DNA of 64,000 nucleotides. Source: Bufo bufo. Its lineage: Eukaryota; Chordata; Amphibia; Anura; Bufonidae. Below the pieces are notes generated by a model that saw only the letters and a list, made by a program, of their open reading frames with translations, did not search any database and had not been told where the DNA came from. Within the stretch, counting starts at the first letter, position 1; each line of letters opens with the position of its first letter. Location: NCBI RefSeq assembly GCF_905171765.1, contig NC_053390.1, positions 211,425,359-211,489,358 on the forward strand. The letters are read 5' to 3'. Positions 44,412 through 55,521 of this stretch are shown one piece after another. Made by a program: the position numbers and the translations under genes.

Positions 44412-45382
44412 CAGCATGTTTAAGATGTTTCTGAATTAAAAGTAGAATTTTTTGGACATGTTACACTGACTCCCATAGAAACAAATGAAGAGAGCCGTTC
44501 ACTCTTTGCCTGGGGGGCCCCAGTGGCATCTTCATTTATCAAACATTTAAAGTAGTTATTCCACAAATTGAACTCCCCTATCTCTCAGGGTGCATTGCCG
44601 TTAGCCCTTGTTACCCCTTCCTCTCCTAGATACAAAATATTCCCTCACATATAGCCCCAGAGATACATATGGGATGTAATGCCCCCACAATTTCCTTCTC
44701 CGCTGTCTACAAAGAAATATAGCTATCTATTTCTATGCATTCAGAAGTATGAATGAATGAGAGTTAAGGAAGGAGAGAAGGTAGGACCGCTTCATTTGCT
44801 TCTTTGTTAGATCACTGAGGGTTGCAGGGAAGCTAATAAGCATGTTTGTCCTCCTCTGGATGCATGCGCGTATACAGACGCATATACAGCAGGGGGCTAC
44901 CAGAGAGGAAAATGTAATGTACATAAAAAAAAAAAAAAAAAATATAACAATATTTGTATTGCATGTATTCAATGCATAGTAATATTTTTCATAGGATACC
45001 CCCTTTAAGGCAAATCCTGTGGACAATGGGTGTGAATGCCCATTTAATATACGTTTCTCTTTGGGCACATGTCTCTTTCCACATGTTCTTTAAACTATTG
45101 TGACCCATTTTACATCCACATCCCACATCAGTTTGTACTGGCATTTACACAGAATCTGCATATGTCATGAACACGTTCCATGTGACAGAACCCCGGGACA
45201 AAACTGACTGATCTAGTGTAGCATTGTGAATGAGCGGCACTGTCCGGTGACAGCATGACAAGAGTAGAATTAATGTTCACTTGTCACACATACATCGCCA
45301 CCACTAGTAGGCTGTGGATGCTGCCTGTTCACATCAGTGCCATACATAGATGAGTTTTTCTACATTTCTTATTTCTATTCAG
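44412..45382. other. BRAP intron 4, no further element recognised
   Basis: Contains a run of A (about 44926-44942) and a partial T2-like end (aataccccctttaa, about 44993-45008). No gene seen. Confidence 0.5.
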
Positions 45383-45496
45383 GCGGACGCAGACAGCTTT
45401 TACATGTTGAACAACGGACGTCAGTTCAACTCTATTGAAGAGGATGTATGTCAGCTGGTCTATGTGGAAAGGGCAGAGGTGTTTAAATCAGAAGAT
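45383..45496 (+). CDS. BRAP: BRAP exon 5 (RRM-like domain, second part)
   Basis: Acceptor ttctattcAG (45381-45382); donor GTGAGT at 45497; phase 0 both ends; 38 codons. Codes ADADSFYMLNNGRQFNSIEE through QLVYVERAEVFKSED. It ends the RRM-like BRAP2 domain, residues 200-237. Confidence 0.95.
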
Positions 45497-45548
45497 GTGA
45501 GTATATTACATTTATAGTGTCTATGAGTGGGAGAGATGTTCTTGGCTT

Positions 45549-46465
45549 GGGTTGTCCAGCTTTTTCTAAGTGATGGCCTGTCCTCAGAATAGGCCATCAC
45601 TGGCTGATCAACACCCTCACCGATCAGCTGTTCGAGTGTAGCGCCTTCTCTGGAAGTCTACGCTGCAATTACACAGCATCGTCAACTGTGTATTGGATAG
45701 AGCTCATCTCTGCAGTGCTGCTCCCATTGACTTCAGTGGTGGCATTGCTGTAGTGACCAGGGTTGACTTCAGTGGTGGCATTGCTGTAGTGACCAGGGTT
45801 GACTTCACTGGTGGCATTGCTGCAGTGACCAAGGTTGACTTCAGTGGTGGCATTGCTGCAGTGACCAGTGTTGAATTCACTGGTGGCATTGCTGCAGTGA
45901 CCAGGGTTGAATTCACTGGTGGCATTGCTGCAGTGACCAGGGTTGAATTCACTGGTGGCATTGCTGCAGTGACCAGGGTTGAATTCACTGGTGGCATTGC
46001 TGCAGTGACCAGGGTTGAATTCACTGGTGGCATTGCTGCAGTGACCAGGGTTGACTCCACTGGTGGCATTGCTGCAGTGACCAGGGTTGACTCCACTGGT
46101 GGCATTGCTGCAGTGACCAGGGTTTACTTCACTTGTAGCGTTGCTGCAGTGACCAGGGTTGAATTCACTGGTGGCATTGCTGCAGTGACCAGGGTTGACT
46201 TCACTGGTAGCATTGCTGCAGTGACCAGGGTTGAATTCACTGGTGGCATTGCTGCAGTGACCAGGGTTGAATTCACTGGTGGCATTGCTGCAGTGACCAG
46301 GGTTGAATTCACTGGTGGCATTGCTGCAGTGACCAGGGTTGAATTCACTGGTGGCATTGCTGCAGTGACCAGAGTTGACTTCACTGGTGTCAGACCCCTG
46401 CTGATCAGTTAGTGATGACCTATCCAGAGGATATGCGATCACTTAGATAAGGCTGGACTACCCCT
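45549..46465. mobile_element. T2-like MITE with expanded 36-bp minisatellite
   Basis: Right end tggactaCCCCT before TTAA (46466-46469). Left end ttgtccagc..aggccatcactggctgatc near 45549 pairs with 'gatcagttagtgatgacct' near 46400. The interior is almost wholly the minisatellite. Confidence 0.65.
45730..46390. repeat. 36-bp minisatellite, about 18 copies
   Basis: The unit is ggtggcattgctgcagtgac plus cagggttgaattcact. Because 36 is a multiple of three, frames of over 230 codons are open on both strands (FNPGHCSNATSE and the like), but these are repeat artefacts: no splice context, no start context, no family. Most copies are nearly identical, so recent expansion is likely. Confidence 0.95.
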
Positions 46466-46700
46466 TTAAATATAGAATTTATGGAACATATGAAATGATA
46501 ACTTTGTACCCCTTATGTAAATTAATAGACCGTAGGTAGGGGGATTGTATCCTATAGCCTTAGTGAGAGGAGCCACTGAAAGTTAAAAAATGCAAGGTAA
46601 TTTACAGAAGCTCTGTAAATTCTGAATTGTGTGAAGTGTCTATGTGTAACGATAGGAGGGTTATAGTGTGTTATATAATTTTTTGCAATGTCCTTTCCAG

Positions 46701-46849
46701 GGGGCCAGTTTGCCAGTGATGGATCTCACAGAGCTCCCCAAATGCACTGTGTGCCTGGAGAGGATGGATGAATCAGTAAATGGGATTCTGACTACTCTCT
46801 GTAATCACAGCTTCCACAGCCAGTGCCTACAACGCTGGGAGGACACCAC
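46701..46849 (+). CDS. BRAP: BRAP exon 6 (RING-H2 finger, main part)
   Basis: Acceptor tcctttccAG (46699-46700); donor GTAGGT at 46850; phase 0 in, phase 2 out. Codes [18 protein letters not shown].. to CLQRWEDTT. Zinc ligands by the joined numbering: C252, C255, C271, H273, H276, C279; the last two (C288, C291) come from exon 7. This is the C3H2C3 RING that recruits the E2 enzyme for ubiquitin transfer and autoubiquitination. All ligands are present. Confidence 0.97.
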
Positions 46850-47723
46850 GTAGGTGGTTTTGTAATGTTTTTTGGTTGATATACTTTTAAAACTATTCTA
46901 ACTATTCATCTCTCTCCAAATATATATACAATTAATAATTGTATTTTTTTTTTCCGTTGATGTGGTTGATAAAGCCTTATTTTATGCCTGGAGATTTTTT
47001 TTTGTTTGGTGGGGGTTACATATACCATAAATTACAGTGTCATGCAAATATATAGAAAAAAATCTAACATTCACGTTTCACAACGAATAACCTAAATTAA
47101 GGTTATTACATTTGTGTAATAGGGTTTTTGTTTTTATAATGTATGCACAGTAAAAAAATAAAAATAAATTAACTTTATTTTTTTAATTTTAATTCAATTG
47201 ATAATTATTCTACATTTTATTCTCATAATGTGTTAGTATACTCCTATATGCTAATACATTATACTATGTCCTATGACATACCATAGCCTGCATGCTTACT
47301 AAAGAGACAGTCCTGAGTCCATTGTAGGACTGGCAAAGGGTCGCCCAGGCTCTGAGTGATTTAATCAAAGGGAAGAGTCTTCTTTGATCATGTGGCAGTC
47401 ACGGACCTGTAGAGCAGGAGGTTGCTCTAAGACCTGGAGCTATGCCAAACCACTCATTCTTAGAGCAGACCTGCTCAGGTTGCTGTTAACTCCCTCTACT
47501 GCAGTAACCCCAATAAATGTCGCTCCATACCGAGGACCCGAAGCTCCTGCCGTCAAAAAAAATAGCAACCAGTCATTAAGGGGTTAATACGACTTGATGT
47601 CAGTTTCCTTTTTACATTTCTGTAGAGGCCCTAACTTGATGCTAGTTGGCTTCATCGTCCTCCTCCGCATAAACAGTGTTTTGGACTTCGTGTGTGTAAA
47701 CCAATGGGTCTTCTATGTTACAG
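46850..47723. other. BRAP intron 6
   Basis: AT-rich. Only a partial repeat-like end (cattaaggggttaatac, about 47573-47590) is seen. No element could be delimited. Confidence 0.5.
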
Positions 47724-47799
47724 ATGTCCGGTGTGTAGATACTGCCAAACTCCAGAACCGGTGGAAGAAAACAAATGCTTTGAGTGTGGCGTCCAGGAA
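47724..47799 (+). CDS. BRAP: BRAP exon 7 (RING end, UBP finger start)
   Basis: Acceptor atgttacAG (47722-47723); donor GTAAGT at 47800; phase 2 in, phase 0 out. Codes CPVCRYCQTPEPVEENKCFE and CGVQE. C288 and C291 close the RING. C305 and C308 open the UBP-type zinc finger, which binds the free C-terminus of ubiquitin in related proteins. Confidence 0.96.
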
Positions 47800-48223
47800 G
47801 TAAGTCTGTGTTGTGAGTCTCAGTGCTGAAAACATATGGACTCCTTTTCTTCTGCTTTGTCTTGCATGGAACAAACTGAACAAGTTGTTCCTCTGCCAGA
47901 AGTATTGTTTGCATAATGGAGCAGAAGTGCTAACTCAATCCATAATCCCTTGTGTTTTTCTCCTTGCGTAAGTATCTGCTTATCCTGCAGGACTACAGTT
48001 AACCACTTTCCTGCCAGTACTTTATTTTCCAATAGGTTTCTTAATATTTTCCCAATACCTTATTATATCACTCTTCTTCGTTCAGGTTAAAGCAGTTGTC
48101 CAGAATCAAAATACTGATGGCCTATCCTCTGGATAGGCGATCAATATTCGATCAGTGGCGGTCCAACTCTTTGCACCTCCAACGATCATTTGTTGAAAGG
48201 GTCCTTTGTTTGTTTTTTATCTA

Positions 48224-49041
48224 CCGTATTTATCGGCGTATAACACGCACAGGCGTATAACACGCACCTTCATTTTAAGGGAAATTTCAGGGGAAAAAAT
48301 TAAATTTCAAATTGTACTGCTATGGGGTGGGGGGATCTGTGGATGGAACTGTTATGGGGGGATCTGTGGATGGAACTGTTATGGGGGGGATCTGTGGATG
48401 ACACTGCTATATGTCATCCACAGATCCCCCTCATAACAGTGTCCCCCAATACACCGGCCCTCTGCTCACCGAAGTATTTATAAACGTGAATCCTTATCCT
48501 GTTATTAAGTTGAACTAACGCTGCCCTCTCCCATGTTCCCATGTTCCCCAGTATCCCCACAGCACTTACGATTCACACGCTTCCATAGCAGGCAGAGCGG
48601 ACGGCACCAGTAACGTCACTCACTGACGTCGCGCGTCTGCTCCGCCTGCTTCATTCATAAAGTGGGCGGAGCAGGCGCTCAACGTCAGTGAGTGACGTTA
48701 CTGCTGCCGTCCGCTCTGCCTGCTATTGAAGCTTAAGTAAGTGCTATGGGGATACAGGGGGGACATGGGAACATGGGAGAGGGCAGCTTAATAACAGGAT
48801 AAGGATTCACGTTTATAAATACTTTGGTGAGAGGCGGGGCCCGGTGTAAGAGTACAGTGACTGCACCGGGCCCCGCCCCTAGTTACGGACTCCAGCCCCT
48901 CCTCTCTCCCGGCTCATACAGCGCAGTCTGTGATGCTGCATCTTTGCCGGGCCGCAATGAATATCGGCGTATAACACGCATACATCATTTGGCCCCTATT
49001 TTCAGGGGGAAAAAGTGCGTGTTATACGCCGATAAATACGG
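48224..49041. mobile_element. Foldback element with CCGTATTTATCGGCG ends
   Basis: CCGTATTTATCGGCGTATAA and TTATACGCCGATAAATACGG are exact inverted ends, flanked by TA on both sides. Two end copies lie in tandem at the left (cggcgtataacacgcac, cgtataacacgcac), and there is an internal inverted pair (acgtgaatccttatcctgtt / aacaggataaggattcacgt; 48484 / 48793). A unit of about 25 bp (ggggatctgtggatggaact) repeats three times at 48340-48405. Superfamily uncertain; a TA target would suit Tc1/mariner-like MITEs. Confidence 0.7.
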
Positions 49042-49208
49042 TACTTATTAGCGGCAGTGCAGGGGAAAGGCCATCAGTATTCTGATCCTGGACAACCCCT
49101 TTAGTAGTATACATCTAACAGTTTCAGTTTTCGTTCTAAAACCTTTACTTCACTGTTGCACATAGGATAATTGTGTAATAACTTATTGAACTCCTTTCAT
49201 TCTTGCAG

Positions 49209-49347
49209 AACCTTTGGATCTGTTTAATTTGTGGCCACATTGGCTGTGGTAGATATGTTAGCAGACACGCATATAAACATTTTGAGGAGACACAACATAC
49301 TTATGCAATGCAGCTGACCAACCATAGAGTCTGGGATTATGCTGGAG
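49209..49347 (+). CDS. BRAP: BRAP exon 8 (UBP zinc finger core)
   Basis: Acceptor cattcttgcAG (49207-49208); donor GTAAGA at 49348; phase 0 in, phase 1 out. Codes [20 protein letters not shown].. to HRVWDYAG, residues 313-359, with C317, C320, C325 and several His ligands of the ZnF-UBP fold. Residues match vertebrate BRAP almost throughout. Confidence 0.97.
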
Positions 49348-51399
49348 GTAAGAGCGCTAATGTGTCTTCATTTAGAGTGATTTCCGAGTAGGAAGGGTGG
49401 ACTTGGACTTGTGGTTTTGGGTGGAGTGAAAAAACAATGCATCTAGCAGAAACTAGATTTGAAATAGCCATCTGGACCTAATGTTGTTAACAATATCAGT
49501 CGTGTGTAGATCTTACCCCTGAAATAAGTCGGTCACCCTAACGTTAGTAGTATTGTTTGTTAAGCAAGTTTTCTTTTAGTTGATGGAACATCTAGTTATA
49601 TTTTCTCGCCCAATTTCCTTGGGGGACACAGAAGACCTTGGGTATAGCTCATCTCCCTAGGAGGCGTGACACTAAGTGAAGACTGTTAAGCCCCTCCTCC
49701 ACAGCTATACCCTCAGCCTGGAGAGAGAGACTGCCAGTTTTTGCTTAGTGTCCAAGGAGGCAAGACACTCCCTGCTCTGCAGGGCTGCTTTCTCCTTGTT
49801 TCAATTTTAGATTTTTACTTTTTTATTTTCTTTTTGTTCCAGATCATCAGGGATAACAGAGACGCACTAGACCTCTCTGTTCTCCCGGGGTTGAGCTGCG
49901 CCAGTGCCGGTCACCCGCACTGCTGCCTCCCCCACAGAAGGCAAGGTGGACCAGGGCAGCCCAGCTCCCCTGCATCCCGCCAGCGCAAGGGTCGCCCGCA
50001 CGCCAAGTCCCTCCCCCGGCGTCCTGCCACTACGGTGCCAGTAGCTGAAGGGGCGACCCTGCTGGAACGGACCGAGGGTGAAGACGGCTATGGTGAGAGA
50101 TTGGCTTCTCCAGCCCTACGTCCCCCCCCTCCCCCCTCGGTCTCCTGCGTGCCTGACCCTTACCTGGGCCTATGGACCCTTCTGTCCCTGCTAGACCTAG
50201 GCTGGCCCTGGGCTGCCGCAGGTCGACATCTGCTCCCTCTCTCCTGGCCTCCAGGACATTGGCACCCTTGTTCCTACAAGAGGAATGCCTAGGGAGCTGC
50301 GGAGGTCCGCACCTAGCTGCCCCTGACGGAGGGGTCATGCAGGCGTCCCACCCTCACAGACCCGGTCTCAGGGTCCCCCTCCCTCTTACCGGCCACTACT
50401 TCAGGGCCAGAGGGCCCGCGCCTTGCTGCCACTGACCCTCCCTGCTCTCACCGGTCCAGGGGAAAGGTGGTTGTAGCTGCCGGCAGGGGTGAAATCATAG
50501 GAGCGCTGTTCTAGGCCAAGGGCCCGCTCCAGGGGTAAAATGGCTGCCGGGTGCAGGGTCCTGACTTCCGGACACCTGGGTGGGCACCGCGGCCTGCAAA
50601 GGAGCGCTTCAACAGCCCCGGCTGACCGTCGGAACCTTCCGGTCGGCCGGGCGCCGAAGTCTTGTGTTCCACTTCAAGACGATCCCGCTCTATCCGGGTC
50701 CCCGGCTCGCGGGGTGGGCACCCGCGGCCGGTATGTGCCGCTCCGTAGGCCCGGCTGGTACTTTAGGTACTTGCGGCCCCGGTCAGCCGGGCGCCGCTAA
50801 AAATTTAGGCCCCGGCTCTTCCGGCCCGCGGGGTGGGCACCCGCGGCCGGTATGTGCCGCTCCGTAGGCCCGGCCGCTACTTTAAATACTGTGCGGCCCC
50901 GGTTCGCCGGGCGCCGCTAAAAATTTAGGCCCCAGCTTCACGGCCTACTAAGCCGCAAAAACCTTTTCCCGCCTGGAGGTTCCCCCGCCCACAGAGGATA
51001 GGCCTGTATGGGTGGATCTGTGCCCTGTAGGTGGCATCTGCCTCAGTGAGGCTGTGTGTTTAAAAAAAAATAAAAAAAATATTTATTATATATATGACTT
51101 GTGGGCTGCGCAGGACGCTGCAGCCTCATCTCAGAGTGCTGCCTGTATACATGCCCCCCTTCCATAGGCGGCATGGTGTCGCGCTCCCCGGCTGCGGCGC
51201 TGCCAGGTTCTTTTTTCCCCTTCTGGGGGTTTTTTTGCCCTCTCCGCGCTACGGCGCTGGTCAAGGTGCATGCTTTTTTCTGTAGGCAACATTCGTCACC
51301 CTCTCCAGTTATGGTGCCTGCCATGTGCAGGACCCCCCTCCTGGGCGGGATACTGCACTCTCCCTAACTGCGGGTTGGCCTTGTGCATGATCCCCCTTT

Positions 51400-52480
51400 C
51401 TTTGGCGGCCTACTGCAGTTTCTCCGGATACAATGCTGGCCATGTGCACGACCCCCTTACATAGGTGGAACACGGCACTCTTACTGGATTCGCTGCTGGC
51501 CATGTGCGTGCCCCCCTTCCATAGGCGGAACGCTACACTCTCACTGGATTCATTGCCGATCATGTGCATGACCCCCTTTTTTTTTTTTTTTTTAGGCGGA
51601 ATACTGCACTTTCACCGGATACGGTGCTGGCCATGTGCACGACCCCCTTCCTTAGGCGGAACTCTGCACTCTCACTGGATTAGCTGCCGGCCATGTGCGT
51701 GCCCCCCTTCCATAGGCGGAACGCTACACTCTCACTGGATTCGTTGCCGATCATGTGCGTGACCCCCCTTTTTTAGGCGGAATACTGCATTTTCACCGGA
51801 TACGGTGCTGGCCATGTGCACGACCCCCTTCCTTAGGCGGAACGCTGCACTCTCTCTGGATTCGCTGCCTGCCATAGGCATGACTCCCTTCTGTGGACGG
51901 CATTCGGCACTCTCACTGGATTCACTGCCAGCCATGTGCATGACCACCTTCCATAGGCGATATGATGTACTCTCATTGGATTCACTACCGGCCTTGGGCA
52001 TGCCTCCTTCCCGGGTGGCGGCATACATACACTCCCTCGGTCGGTGGTTGTTCTCTCGCCTGTACATTGTTGGCCATGTGCATGACCCCTATACATGCAC
52101 TCTCTCTGGATCCACCGTCGGCCACATCATGACCCCCCTTCCGTGGGCGGTGTACGCACTCTCACTGGATTCGCTGCCGGCCATGGGCATGCCTCCTTCT
52201 GGTGGCATACACACATTCTCACCGACTGCTCGCATTCTCCCTGAATGCGATGCTGGCCTTGTGCATGATTCCCCCCCCCCCCCCCCCCTTCCTTTTCTGG
52301 GCGGCATACTACGCTCACCAGATACGTTGCTGGCCTTGAGCATGGCCTCTAACATGGGCGGAACGCTTGCGCTCCCCTTGGATACGGTGCTGGCCTTGGC
52401 GTGACCACCCCTCATTCCATGGGTGGAATTTTGCACGCTCACAAGATTCAAGGCTGTCCTTGTATGTGCTGTACTGGACT
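51400..52480. repeat. 60-bp degenerate minisatellite inside the DIRS element
   Basis: A unit of about 60 bp (ccatgtgcatgacccccttc plus cataggcggaac, then a variable 'gctacactctcactggattc' and 'gctgccgg') repeats about 18 times with many changes, and traces extend on both sides (51100-52900). Long frames on both strands through it are artefacts. A C-run of about 19 lies at 52269-52288. Confidence 0.85.
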
Positions 52481-54079
52481 TGCACATGTTCCCCTTCATT
52501 GGCGGAGTAGTTACACTCTCACGAAATTTCGGTGTTGGGTGAATTGTCGCACACTCACTTAATGCTAGGATAGCCCTATGCATGTCCCCCTTTTCCCTAG
52601 GTGGACCTCCTGCGTTTCCGCTGGATACTGTGTGGCCATGTGCATGGCGCTTTTCTGGGCGAAGTATGGTATGCCCTACTTCTCTGACGTAGGTCCGGCC
52701 TTGGGCATCTCCCCCTTTTTGGGGCAGGCCTTTGCATTCTTGCCCACTGCAGTTTGCCAGGTACATTTCCTCCCTTTCGGGGCGGTCAGTTTGCGTTCCA
52801 TCGCATTCCATATTAGTCTTGTGCATAACTCCTTTCAGTTTGCACTCCCGTAGATACTGTGGCACTCTGTGGCTGGCCCTCTTCGCGGTGTTATATTTTT
52901 GCAGTGAGCGGACGTTCTTGTGCGTTGTTTGGGCCGTGTATGCCTTCTCGTCCTGTAGGTGGGTTGGCCTTCTCACTGCTTACGGGGCTACTCGTACGTA
53001 GCCTCCTTCCTCCTGCGACATTCTTTTTCTCTTGGGATACGATGATTGCCGCAAGCCTTGCACTATTCTCTAAGGAGATCATTCTGGTGCAGTGTGGTAT
53101 GATTCTTTCCGGATTGGCGCCCTCGGTGCTTCAGTCTGATCTGCTACCAGGTTCGGGCGCTCTTCTTGGGGAGGTCACCCAACTTCTCTTGGGTGCTCGC
53201 TTATACAGGTCCGGGGGACCTCCACCTTGGGTTCTTCAGGGTATTCGCCTTCTGCGTGGCGGTGAACCGGGCGTCTCTGTGTAGCGGTGTTCTGCTTTTG
53301 AGCTGTCCTATGGCCTCTCTGTTCCCCACCCCCCCTTTTTTTGTTGGAGGGTGTTATACCGGCCTCTGTCTCGCCTGCCTTTTCTCGCCGGCTCTGTTTG
53401 ACTCCCACTCGGTACAGATCATTCCGATGTGGCGTCTGTTCCGGCCACGCTTCAGAGGCTGTTCCTTCACTGCCCTTCCCTCTGGGGAGAGCATGTTTGT
53501 TCATTTGGATGGTTATGGTGTTCCTTTTCAGTCTCCCTTGTCCACACTGGCTGTACTAGCTGTGTGCCTAGTTACCGGGTCTACCGCTTTCTGTCCTCCC
53601 GCTGGGTGCAGATTGCGTTTTTTCCATTCTAGGCAATGTTTCGGCTTTGGATTCACCTTCTCGGTAACTTGGGAGGACTACCATTTGGTCAGGATTGTCT
53701 TTTGATCTCCCACACCGGAACTGTAGTCTGTCTTCCTGTGGTGGCTACATTGGCTTCGGCTTTAGCCTGTCTTGTCCTGGCGGTTGCTGGGCAGACCCTT
53801 TGGTTCCTGTCCGTTTGTCCTTCTGCTTCCCCACTCTGGGGGGATACGGGACAACCTTGCTCGGGGGCCGACGGGACCAGTTCTACCGACTGTTCTACCC
53901 GTGTTACTGGTCCGCGCCTGATCATTGGGTTTTCACCCGCTTGCCCAGGCGACTCTAGTGGGCTCGCTAGTGTTCGCTTCTAGCCGAGTTTTCGTCCAGG
54001 ATCTGTGGTAGGACTTAGGGCTTTACCTGGGGTTCTGTGGGAAGCTGGGCGTTCTCCCACTCTGCCTTTCTCCATGGTT

Positions 54080-54990
54080 CTGTCTTTCTCCAGTCCGGCC
54101 TGGACCTGGGGCTGGGACTCTGTTGCTTGAAGTATCAAGTGTCATTCCTGTCCTTCCTCTTTCAGCGTTCCCCGTCCCTCTGGGCCTGTCAGGAACTTCT
54201 TCCATGGAGCGGCTCTTGGGTTCCTTTGTACTGCCCTCCGGTACCGTCCTGGGAACTACATACTGGGCTCTTGGCGCTCCAATTTTTCCTTGGAGCCGTT
54301 ACAGAAGTTCTCTCTACTCCTTCTGTCCTGTACGGTTGGGTTTTCTGTAGCCATCGTGTCTCTGACGGGTGCCTGAGTGGCGGCCCTTCTTGTTCCGAGC
54401 CTTCTGTCTTCCCCCCAGGACAGGATTGTTCTCCATTCCGTCTCTTCCTTCCTTCTGAAGGTGGTATTTGTCCTTCATTTCATTGAGGCAGTCGTCCTCC
54501 CCTTCCCCCCCCCCCCCCGGGAACGGACACTTCACCGATTTGGACGTTGTTTGGGCCTTGCAGTTTTTACTTGGAGATCTCCGACTCTTGTCGAGTTCGG
54601 TCTCTTATGTTTCCAGGAGGTCCGAGCAAAGGGTTGACGGCCTCCAGGGTGGCTTTCTTCCGCTTTCTCAGAGTGGCTCTTGTTGTGGTTGCCGCACCAA
54701 GGGCAGGGTCCTGCTTTTGGTGTCACCATTCATTTGGCCAGGGCCGTCGGTTTTTTCCTGGGCCGGAGGCTTTAGGCTTCGGCCATCCATTTGTGCAAGG
54801 CGGTCACTGGTCTTCCTTGCACACCTTACCGAGTTCTACAGGGTGCATACGCGGGCTTCGGCGTATGCTGCCTTGGGCCGCCTGGTCTGCAGGCGGCGGG
54901 TTTTTTTGATGCCTTCGGGTGCTTCGCCTTGGTGCTGTGGTCCCTCCCCCTTTGGACTGCTTTTGAACGTCCCAAGGTCTTCTGTGTCCC
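54080..54990 (+). pseudogene. DIRS tyrosine recombinase, decayed
   Basis: Fragments in shifting frames match DIRS recombinases: LKYQVSFLSFLFQ near 54130, a VLYG..SHRVSD-type block near 54340-54375, and in 54792-54870 the pieces MCKAVT, WSSLHT and EFYRVHTRA. FYRVHT holds the position of the catalytic Tyr. At least two small indels within the last block alone, and stops elsewhere, make it dead. The frame ends just before the internal complementary region, as expected for DIRS. Confidence 0.7.
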
Positions 54991-55076
54991 CCAAGGAAAT
55001 TGGGCGAGAAAACGAGATTTTTGTATAACTTACCAGTAAAATCTCTTTCTCGCTCTTTCCTTGGGGGACACAGCAC
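54985..55076. repeat. DIRS internal complementary region
   Basis: The first part (ggtcttctgtgtcccccaag..ttgggcgagaaa) is the reverse complement of the element's left tip (49601-49634). The second part (acgagatttttgtataactt..aggacacag-type) is the reverse complement of the right tip (55303-55362). The junction overlaps in a few bases (aaaa). Confidence 0.85.
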
Positions 55077-55411
55077 CCACCCATTCTTTGTTCTTCTCTG
55101 ACTGTTTCCGAGTTTGTTTTACCCTTAGGGTAGTTGGCTTGTTGGTTCCAATTTTTTGGACTTTGCCTTTTCTCACTACTTGGACACGCAACTGGCAGTC
55201 TCTCTCTCCAGGCTGAGGGTATAGCTGTGGAGGAGGGGCTTAACAGTCTTCACTTAGTGTCACGCCTCCTAGGGAGATGAGCTATACCCAAGGTCTTCTG
55301 TGTCCCCCAAGGAAAGAGCGAGAAAGAGATTTTACTGGTAAGTTATACAAAAATCTCGTTTTTTGTATTTCTTATTTGGTCATTAAAAAAATTTTATGTA
55401 CAAAATTTCAG

Positions 55412-55521
55412 ATAATTACGTCCATCGATTGGTTGCAAGCAAAACAGATGGGAAAATCGTTCAATATGAATGTGAAGGAGACACATGCCAGGAAGAAAAG
55501 ATCGATTCTCTACAGTTAGAG
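55412..55521 (+). CDS. BRAP: BRAP exon 9 (end of UBP finger, last exon in window)
   Basis: Acceptor caaaatttcAG (55410-55411); donor GTGGGT at 55522; phase 1 in, phase 0 out. Codes DNYVHRLVASKTDGKIVQYE.. to QEEKIDSLQLE, residues 359-395. The next known part of the protein is a long coiled coil beginning YSYLLTSQLESQR; I did not find it before 64000, so intron 9 exceeds 8.4 kb. The DIRS element ends about 47 bp upstream, so the acceptor keeps only a short native tract. Confidence 0.96.

Larger units (their letters stand above)
49601..55364 (+). mobile_element. DIRS-like element filling BRAP intron 8
   Basis: About 5.76 kb. The left terminal repeat (ttttctcgcccaatttcc, then ttgggggacacagaagacct) is inverted at the right end (aggtcttctgtgtcccccaa, 55291-55310), and the inverted homology runs to about 49735/55190. 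An internal complementary region at 54985-55076 is the reverse complement of both outer tips joined end to end, the defining design of DIRS1-type elements, which use tyrosine recombinase and make no target duplication. The 5' part is GC-rich and Pro-rich in any frame; the middle is a 60-bp repeat array; the 3' part keeps a broken recombinase. I could not identify a reverse transcriptase or RNase H. Intron 8 is 6064 bp; without the element it would be about 300 bp. Confidence 0.85.

Noticed and set aside
45669..46442. Protein frames of 239-257 codons on both strands
   Set aside because: They read through a 36-bp tandem repeat whose length is a multiple of three; no start context, splice context or known family.
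51805..52976. Frames of about 200 and 295 codons on opposite strands
   Set aside because: Both read the 60-bp degenerate array in the DIRS element; no domain and strong internal periodicity.
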